From: Taklimakanibacter lacteus
Lineage (GTDB): Bacteria; Pseudomonadota; Alphaproteobacteria; Rhizobiales; Aestuariivirgaceae
Direction: 5' to 3'
DNA: 64,000 nucleotides
Assembly: GCA_003576695.1 (NCBI GenBank)
Contig: QOZQ01000003.1
Location: forward strand, 186,001 to 250,000
Made by a program: the position numbers and the translations under genes. Positions 58,219-64,000 of the stretch are shown piece after piece. Each line of letters opens with the position of its first letter. The first letter of the stretch is position 1. The notes beneath the pieces are model-generated. The model was not told the origin of the DNA. It was given only the letters and a program-made list of their open reading frames with translations, and did not search any database.

Positions 58219-59412
58219 TTGGCAAATCCTTACGCAAAATGGTTGCGGGCGGCCGTGCTCGGCATGGCAGTTGTCGCCGGCGTTCCGGCGCTCGCTGGCG
58301 GCGTCGATGAACTGCCGCAGCAAATCCGCGATGAGCTTTACAATCCCAACATGATCGATCCGATGCAGCCGATAGGCGAAAGCGCCTATCGCGACTGGAA
58401 GGCGAAAAACCCGCCGCCCTGGACGATCGGCTACGCGAGTTCCTATGCCGGCAATACCTGGCGCGCCGACGTCATGAAGCGGCTGCAGGATGAAATCATC
58501 CCAAAGTGGAAGAAGCTCGGGCTGATCAAGGACGTCATCATCACGCAGTCCAACCTGAACGACTCGACGCAGATCCAGCAGATGCGTCAGCTGGTCGACC
58601 AGGGTGTGGATGCGATCATCGTCTGCTGCTCCAATCCGACCGCCCTCAATCAGACCGTTCAATATGCGCATGAGCGCGGTGTTCCGGTGTTCTCCGGCAT
58701 CGGATACCTGACGTCGCCTTACGCCGTGAACTCCTCTGCGAATTTCGTCGCCGGCGGAGTCCAGATGGGCGAATGGATGGCCAAGGAGATCGGCGGCAAG
58801 GGCAACATACTGGTCGTCGAAGGTATTCCGGGCGCCTCGGCGTCCGATTCGCAGAATGTCGGTATCCTCAAGGCGCTGGAGAAATATCCGGACATCAAGG
58901 TCGCCGGCCAGGTCGCCGGCATGTGGACGGACCAGATCGCACAGGCCGAGATCCAGAAGTGGCTCGCGACCAATCCAGGCGAGCTGAACGGCATTATTAT
59001 CCAGTCGGCATCGGAGCTGGGCGGCCTCAGGGCCCTCAAGCAGAGCGGACGGGATATGGTGCCGCTCACCATCGGCGGCGAGCTTGGCGCGCTGTGCTAC
59101 TGGCGCAAGAATCCCGAATATGTCAGCGCCGCCATTCAGGCCTGGCCGCCCGGTGACGACTTCGAATTCTCCTGGAATATCATGATGCGCACGCTCCAGG
59201 GGCAGGGACCCAAGGTGCAGTCGATCCTGACCAAGCCGCAACTGCTTACTTTCGAGCAATTGTCGAAGGTCCTCGACGAGAACTGCAATGAGGATTCCGA
59301 CGGCTGGTACAATGTCGGCATCGAGAGCTGGGCCGGAAAGGACTATCTCGACCAGTTCTTCCTCCACCCGGCCGACCCAGAGAAATACGACCCCGCCAGC
59401 CACGGGAAATGA
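58219..59412 (+). CDS. Periplasmic substrate-binding protein of RbsB-like ABC importer
   Basis: A 397-residue type 1 periplasmic binding protein (Peripla_BP_4 fold) with an N-terminal signal (WLRAAVLGMAVVAGVPALAGG). The fold pattern is seen in TIGYASSYAGNTWRADVMKRL, QMRQLVDQGVDAIIVCCSNP, and FVAGGVQMGEWMAKEIGGKGNILVVEGIPGASAS. Such proteins usually bind sugars, but diverse small molecules are known. TTG 58219 is preferred because GGGAGG stands 5 bases upstream; an ATG at 58204 lies before this site. It heads a cluster with a fusion ATPase, hydrolase and permease. Confidence 0.85.
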   Translation: MANPYAKWLRAAVLGMAVVAGVPALAGGVDELPQQIRDELYNPNMIDPMQPIGESAYRDWKAKNPPPWTIGYASSYAGNTWRADVMKRLQDEIIPKWKKLGLIKDVIITQSNLNDSTQIQQMRQLVDQGVDAIIVCCSNPTALNQTVQYAHERGVPVFSGIGYLTSPYAVNSSANFVAGGVQMGEWMAKEIGGKGNILVVEGIPGASASDSQNVGILKALEKYPDIKVAGQVAGMWTDQIAQAEIQKWLATNPGELNGIIIQSASELGGLRALKQSGRDMVPLTIGGELGALCYWRKNPEYVSAAIQAWPPGDDFEFSWNIMMRTLQGQGPKVQSILTKPQLLTFEQLSKVLDENCNEDSDGWYNVGIESWAGKDYLDQFFLHPADPEKYDPASHGK

Positions 59413-59508
59413 GAAGCTGTTCCCTGTCGCCGTCCGATCCGCTGAAGGATCGGGCGGCGCGGCGCGGCCAAACCGCTTGACTGCCGGCCCGGGGCATGGG
59501 GAACTAGC

Positions 59509-61701
59509 TTGGCAATGGCCTATCCTACCGTCGAAATTTCCTCCGTCGTCAAAACCTTTGGACCGACTGTGGCCTTGGGAGGGTGCAACCTGCGCGCCCA
59601 CGCCGGAGAAGTTCATGCCATCATTGGCGGCAACGGGTCGGGCAAGAGCACCCTTGCCAAGGTGATCTCGGGCGTCCTCATCCCCGACAGCGGGCAGGTT
59701 TCAATTCTCGGAAAATCGGCCACCTCGCCCTATGAAGCGCGCCTTCTCGGCATATCGAACGTCTTCCAGGAAGTGCTGGTCGCCGATGAATGCTCGGTGC
59801 TCGACAATCTCTATCTGGGTGCCGACGGCCTGATCGGCGCCGCGATGAACCAGGAAGAAAAGCGCGACAAGGCAGCCGCCCTCATGCGCGAGCTGCTCGG
59901 CTTTGATCTCGATCTGTCGGCGCTGGTGGGCGAACTGCCGTTGAGCCTAAAGCAATGGATTACCATCGCCAGGGCGCTGCTTACCGAACCCAAGGTGCTG
60001 ATTCTCGATGAATCATCGGCTGCCCTCGATTTCGATGCGACCGAGCGGCTGTTCCGCAAGATGCGGCAGCTCAAGAAGACCGGCACCAGCATCCTGATCG
60101 TCACGCATCGCATTGCGGAGTTGGTGCGGATCGCCGACCGTGCGACGGTGCTGCGCGATGGCGTCGATGTGGGTTGCCTGGAAAAGACGGAAATCACCGA
60201 AGCAAGGATTCTGGAGCTGATCGCCGGTCCGCAGCGCGAGCGAGCAGAAACAGCGCAGATCATCCCGCAAAGACAAGGCGACAGCCCGCTGCTGCGGGTT
60301 ACCGACGGTCGCATCTGGGACGACGCCGCTTCGATCGATCTCGCACTCTATCCGGGCGAAATCATCGGCGTAACCGGGCTCGATGGTCAGGGACAGGCCG
60401 ACTTCGTGCGCTGCCTCGCCGGCATCCAGCCGCTGGTCAGGGGGCGCATTTCCGTGGTGCGCGACAAGGCAGCTAACGACATCGTCGATCTGCATTCGGC
60501 GCGCGCCAATGATGTCAGCTATGTGAGCGGCGACAGGAAGAAAGAGGGCATCTTCGCCAATCTCAGCATCTTCGAGAATCTTGTTTTGCCGGTGTTCTCC
60601 GAATATCGGCTGGGTTCGGTTCTCAATCTCATCAACCGCACCAAGCTCAATCCGGTATTCGAATGGGAGGCGAGCAAGCTGGCGGTGAAGATGGGGGATC
60701 GCGGCAACCTGATCACCTCGCTGTCGGGCGGCAACCAGCAGAAGGTGCTGATCGCACGCTCCTTTGCCGAGAAGCCCGCCGTGCTGGTGCTCAATGACCC
60801 GGCGCGCGGCATCGATGTCGGCGCCAAGCTCGATCTCTATCGCAATCTCAGGGAATTCGCCTCGCGCGGCAATGCCGTCGTGTTCCTGTCGAGCGAGATC
60901 GAAGAGTTTCTCAATCTGTGCACGCGGGTGAACGTTTTCCACAACGGGTCGATTTCGTCGGAATTCGAGCCGCCCTATGACAGCCACGTCATTCTTAATG
61001 CTATGTTCGGCCGCAAGGCGACGGCGCGGCTTCCGGGCGAGGCGGCGAACCAGAATGATGCGGTCGCGGACGTGGTGGTCGGCCAGAGGGTGGCGGTTGG
61101 CGACGGCGGATATGATAGCGCGCGGCCGATGCCGCCACCCGTCACGCCGGAGCCGCGACGCCCGAATGGCACTCTCCAGGAAGGGACCGCGTTCGAGTTG
61201 AAATGCCCCGATATCGCTCCTGGCCAGGTGATTCCACGCAAATTCACGGAGGCGAACCGGCTTTCGCCGCGCCTCGTTTGGTCGGGGATCCCGAGCGGCA
61301 CCAAAAGCTTTGCTGTCGCGATCACCGATCCTGACCTGCCCGAGGAGTTCAAATTTCCCCGCGCCTTCGCGCACTGGCTCGTCCATGACATTCCAGTGGG
61401 CATTCGCGAATTGCCGGAGGGCGCCAGTGGCAGCGCGCTTTTGCCCGATGGCGCCAGAGAGCTGAACAGCGACTTCGTCACCTTCAAGATACCGGGTTTC
61501 GGGCGCGGCTATGGCGGGCCGTGGCCGCCAGACCGGCAGCATCGCTATGTATTCACCATCTACGCTCTGAAAGCGGAGAGGCTCGACATAGCGACCGATG
61601 CCGATCTGACAGTCTTCGCTGCGGCGGTCCTGCCGGTAACGATCGCTCAGGCGTCATTCGTAGCCGTCTATGGGCCGGCAGAGAAGCCGCTGCCCGGCTG
61701 A
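59509..61701 (+). CDS. RbsA-like double ABC ATPase fused to a YbhB/PEBP domain
   Basis: A 730-residue fusion. Residues about 1-500 are a sugar-type double ATPase: first domain Walker A GGNGSGKST (residues 40-48) and Walker B VLILDESSAALD. The second domain has a degenerate Walker A (GVTGLDGQGQADF), as in RbsA, with an intact LSGGNQQKVLIARSF signature. A proline-rich linker (about 503-560) leads to a complete PEBP (Raf kinase inhibitor-like) domain (about 562-728), with conserved ITDPDLP, AHWLVHDIP and GYGGPWPP, the anion/ligand-pocket motifs. The frame is continuous, with no plausible internal start before the PEBP domain. TTG 59509 has GGGGA 6 bases upstream; ATG 59515 is an alternative. PEBP proteins bind phosphate-bearing or lipid head groups. 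Confidence 0.88.
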   Translation: MAMAYPTVEISSVVKTFGPTVALGGCNLRAHAGEVHAIIGGNGSGKSTLAKVISGVLIPDSGQVSILGKSATSPYEARLLGISNVFQEVLVADECSVLDNLYLGADGLIGAAMNQEEKRDKAAALMRELLGFDLDLSALVGELPLSLKQWITIARALLTEPKVLILDESSAALDFDATERLFRKMRQLKKTGTSILIVTHRIAELVRIADRATVLRDGVDVGCLEKTEITEARILELIAGPQRERAETAQIIPQRQGDSPLLRVTDGRIWDDAASIDLALYPGEIIGVTGLDGQGQADFVRCLAGIQPLVRGRISVVRDKAANDIVDLHSARANDVSYVSGDRKKEGIFANLSIFENLVLPVFSEYRLGSVLNLINRTKLNPVFEWEASKLAVKMGDRGNLITSLSGGNQQKVLIARSFAEKPAVLVLNDPARGIDVGAKLDLYRNLREFASRGNAVVFLSSEIEEFLNLCTRVNVFHNGSISSEFEPPYDSHVILNAMFGRKATARLPGEAANQNDAVADVVVGQRVAVGDGGYDSARPMPPPVTPEPRRPNGTLQEGTAFELKCPDIAPGQVIPRKFTEANRLSPRLVWSGIPSGTKSFAVAITDPDLPEEFKFPRAFAHWLVHDIPVGIRELPEGASGSALLPDGARELNSDFVTFKIPGFGRGYGGPWPPDRQHRYVFTIYALKAERLDIATDADLTVFAAAVLPVTIAQASFVAVYGPAEKPLPG

Positions 61702-61739
61702 TGCACGAAATTGTCTTTCAGGATTGGAGGGAGGATCAG

Positions 61740-62144
61740 ATGAACAAGTATGGCGGAAGGAAGAGCTTCGATCTGGAATGGATCGAGCGCTGGGCGCGCT
61801 GCGTCAACGACGACCGGATATTGCCGGTGATCGGGCGCTTCTTCACCAGCCGGTTTGTGCTCGGTGTCGATGACACGGAATATCTGATCGATGTCCGCAG
61901 CGGCAAGATCCAGCGCATCTCCGAAGGACTGGCGCCCAACGACATGGGTTATGATTTTGGCCTCAAGGCGCCAAGCAGCGCCTGGTCCAAATTCAGCCAG
62001 AAGATCCCGCCGCCCATGTTCAACGACATATGGGCGATGGCGCATCCGCTGCACAAGCAACTGGTCATCGACGGCAACACGCTGCCCTTCTGGCAGAATC
62101 TGCGCGCGTTGTCGCGCATGCTCTCGCTGATGAGACAGGTCTAG
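61740..62144 (+). CDS. Small protein, possibly SCP2-like sterol/lipid-binding fold
   Basis: Not firmly recognised. The 134-residue product has the hydrophobic strand/glycine pattern seen in SCP2-type lipid-binding proteins (FVLGVDDTEYLIDVRSGKIQRIS, then WSKFSQKIPPPMFNDIWAM, then LVIDGNTLPFWQNL), but the match is by eye only. ATG 61740 has GGAGGGAGG just upstream; ATG 61701 is an alternative that overlaps the fusion-gene stop (TGATG), giving 147 residues. It is followed 13 bases later by the hydrolase gene. No signal or transmembrane segment, so cytoplasmic. Confidence 0.68.
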   Translation: MNKYGGRKSFDLEWIERWARCVNDDRILPVIGRFFTSRFVLGVDDTEYLIDVRSGKIQRISEGLAPNDMGYDFGLKAPSSAWSKFSQKIPPPMFNDIWAMAHPLHKQLVIDGNTLPFWQNLRALSRMLSLMRQV

Positions 62145-62157
62145 GAGATTTACGCTC

Positions 62158-63114
62158 ATGAACACCCACGATCCGATTGTCGGCCGGTATGTCTATGTCC
62201 AGTGCGAAGGCAAGACCTACCGCACTTACTATGAAGAGCATGGCGATGGCATTCCGCTGGTCTGCCTGCATACCGCGGGCACCGACGGGCGCCAGTACCG
62301 CCACCAGCTATGCGATCCCGATATCAGCCAGAACTATCGCGTCATCGCCTTCGACATGCCGTGGCACGGCAAGTCTATCCCGCCCTCCGACTTTTACCTG
62401 ATGGAGGACGAGTACAAGCTGACGACCCGATTCTATTGCGAGTTCATCGTCGCCTTCTGCCGGGCGCTCGATCTCAAGAAGCCGGTGATCATGGGGCAGT
62501 CGATGGGCGGCAATGTCTGCCTGGCGCTGGCGCTGAAATACGAGAACGAATTTTCCGCCCTGATCGCGCTCGAGGCCTGCGATTATTCCCCGGGCTGGTG
62601 GATCGACCCGCTGCATCATCCGCATATCCATGGGGGCGAAGTGGTGGCGACTTCGGTTTTCGGCCTGATGTCGCCGGAATCGCCGGACGAATACCGTTGG
62701 GAGACCTGGTGGTATTATGCGCAGGGCGGCCCCGGCATCTTCAAGGGCGACCTTTATTTCTACAGCGTCGATTCCGATCTGCGCGACCAGGTGCACAAGA
62801 TTTCCGGCAAGGTGCCGATCTTCTTCCTGACCGGCGAATATGATTTTGCCTGCACGCCGGAGATGACGGAACGGACCGCCGAGAAGGTGAAGAACTCCGA
62901 ATGTATCATTTTCAGCGGCGGCCATTTCCCGACCTCGGAGGACCCGGTCAAGTTCAAGGGTGTCATTGCGCCGGTGCTGAAGAAGATCCTCGGGCTCGAT
63001 CCGGAGCGCCGCGGCCAGGCTCCTGGCCTCGGCGCCCGGGCGGGCATCACGGATTCGCGCGCCATCGGCCGGAACGAGCGTCCGGGCGATGGCCGGCGGG
63101 TCATCGACCTTTGA
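62158..63114 (+). CDS. Alpha/beta-fold hydrolase
   Basis: A 318-residue serine hydrolase of the alpha/beta-fold superfamily. Nucleophile Ser115 in GQSMGGN, acid Asp229 in TGEYDFACT and His256 in SGGHFPTSED form a likely catalytic triad; the oxyanion side is HTAGTDGRQYR. No signal peptide, so it acts in the cytoplasm, presumably on an ester, lactone or C-C bond of the substrate brought in by the adjacent ABC system. About 35 polar residues follow the core. GGAG precedes ATG 62158 by 10 bases. Confidence 0.87.
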   Translation: MNTHDPIVGRYVYVQCEGKTYRTYYEEHGDGIPLVCLHTAGTDGRQYRHQLCDPDISQNYRVIAFDMPWHGKSIPPSDFYLMEDEYKLTTRFYCEFIVAFCRALDLKKPVIMGQSMGGNVCLALALKYENEFSALIALEACDYSPGWWIDPLHHPHIHGGEVVATSVFGLMSPESPDEYRWETWWYYAQGGPGIFKGDLYFYSVDSDLRDQVHKISGKVPIFFLTGEYDFACTPEMTERTAEKVKNSECIIFSGGHFPTSEDPVKFKGVIAPVLKKILGLDPERRGQAPGLGARAGITDSRAIGRNERPGDGRRVIDL

Positions 63115-63175
63115 TGGGCTGGGCGGGCGGCAGCGCCCGTCCGCCTGCTTGCAAGGGAAGCCGTAGGGCCACCTG

Positions 63176-64000
63176 ATGTCGCAGTCGCGGGGTTCACAGA
63201 ACACCTACCTGCTGGTACCGATCCTGCTGATCGCCGTGCTGCTGAGCACCGCGGTGATCCGCGGGCCGAATCTCGTTTCGCTGTCGGGCTTCGGCAGCGC
63301 GATCATCGTTTCGGCGCCGCTCATCCTCGCGACCTACGCACTAATGGCACTGGCAGTCGCGGGACGTGGGACGGTCGATCTCGCCGTCGGTCCGCTGCTC
63401 GCCTTCATCAATGTTTCGGTGGTGAAACTGAACGGGCTCGGCGTCGTGACCTCACCGCTCGGCGTCTTCATCGTCGCCCTCGGCATCGGGGTTCTTTACC
63501 AGCTGCTGTTCGCGCTCATCATCATCGTCGTGAGAGTCCAGCCGATCATCGTCGCGCTGAGCGGTTTCCTGGCGCTGACCGGCATCAATCTGGTGATCCT
63601 TCCCCGGCCTGGTGGTGTGGCGCCGGACTGGATGTCATCCTGGGGACTCGGCAACACCATCTTCTCGCCGGTCCTATTGATGCTGGTCATCGCAACCGGC
63701 GGCTGGCTGCTGTTCACGCTCACATCCTTCTACGGCAATCTCAGGATGATGGGCTATGACGAGCGGGCGGCCTATACCAGCGGCGTCAGGATCAATATCG
63801 TGCGTATCGGCGCGCATGTGATTGCCGGATTGTTCGTAGGCCTCGCGGCGATCTGCTACACCGGGCTCATCGCATCGGGCGACCCGACGCAAGGCACGAC
63901 GATGACGCTGACCGCCGTCACCGCTTTGGTGCTCGGCGGCATCAGCCTGTCGGGCGGACGCGGCGGCGTGACCGGCGCGCTTCTCGGTGCGCTCAACCTC
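63176..64000 (+). CDS. RbsC-like ABC transporter permease, 3' partial
   Basis: The first 275 codons of an inner-membrane permease of the ribose/branched-chain type; the frame is open to the window end. About eight hydrophobic helices are seen, with the family features LMALAVAGRGTVDLAVGPLL near the third helix and the ATPase-docking/GG motif TALVLGGISLSGGRGGVTGALLG near the current end. It follows the hydrolase by 61 bases and supplies the channel for the binding protein and the fusion ATPase. A second permease may follow outside the window. Confidence 0.85.
   Translation, partial: MSQSRGSQNTYLLVPILLIAVLLSTAVIRGPNLVSLSGFGSAIIVSAPLILATYALMALAVAGRGTVDLAVGPLLAFINVSVVKLNGLGVVTSPLGVFIVALGIGVLYQLLFALIIIVVRVQPIIVALSGFLALTGINLVILPRPGGVAPDWMSSWGLGNTIFSPVLLMLVIATGGWLLFTLTSFYGNLRMMGYDERAAYTSGVRINIVRIGAHVIAGLFVGLAAICYTGLIASGDPTQGTTMTLTAVTALVLGGISLSGGRGGVTGALLGALNL

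Noticed and set aside
1-64000. tRNA, rRNA, CRISPR arrays, integrases, transposases or phage genes
   Set aside because: Looked for on both strands by motif and found none that could be supported; the repeats present are small palindromic intergenic elements only.

Overview
The window is a GC-rich, gene-dense stretch of chromosome from an alphaproteobacterium, most likely of the Hyphomicrobiales (Rhizobiales). This is inferred from the gene families (Irr/Mur-type Fur with a Sit transporter, BmtB-like homocysteine methyltransferase, DUF1638, MocR regulators, many ABC importers) and from several families of intergenic palindromic repeats typical of that order. No tRNA, rRNA, CRISPR array, integrase, transposase or phage gene was seen. 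Fifty-nine protein genes are called; the first (glutamine synthetase family) and the last (ABC permease) are cut by the window edges.

Layout. 1-4.4 kb: glutamine synthetase family enzyme, L,D-transpeptidase, a Sel1-like membrane protein. 4.5-19 kb (mostly minus strand): a sulfur/sulfonate-flavoured region with an orphan TAXI binding protein, ackA, a DHA2 MFS exporter and xsc (sulfoacetaldehyde acetyltransferase). Upstream of these lie a cupin / Stf0 sulfotransferase / 2OG-oxygenase operon, lrgAB, a cysteine-rich flavodoxin-like protein, alanine dehydrogenase, an EamA transporter and a MocR regulator. Divergent from MocR is a three-gene molybdoenzyme operon that looks like cytoplasmic sulfite dehydrogenase soeABC (19-23.7 kb). 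Together these could take sulfoacetaldehyde to acetyl phosphate plus sulfite, then to acetate plus ATP and sulfate.

23.7-41 kb: a RES/Xre toxin-antitoxin pair, an MBL-fold hydrolase, a homocysteine S-methyltransferase behind a strong palindromic operator, a glycosyltransferase, a ROK-regulated sugar ABC importer with a class III aminotransferase, a PQQ-type sugar dehydrogenase, an internally duplicated membrane protein, a class V PLP enzyme, a corrinoid protein with a DUF1638 protein, a desaturase and a LysR regulator. 41-50 kb: a GntR-controlled catabolic operon with two different enolase-superfamily enzymes and a complete Dpp/Opp-type ABC importer.

50-57.7 kb: a Crp-type regulator, an operon of ferredoxin-like protein, homocysteine methyltransferase and GFA protein, and a Fur-family regulator convergent with a sitABCD-like metal importer; matching operator-like sequences precede both. 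58-64 kb: the most unusual locus. It holds an RbsB-like binding protein, an RbsA-like ATPase fused in frame to a YbhB/PEBP domain, a small possibly SCP2-like protein, an alpha/beta hydrolase and an RbsC-like permease. I regard this as the best candidate for an undescribed import-and-hydrolysis system.
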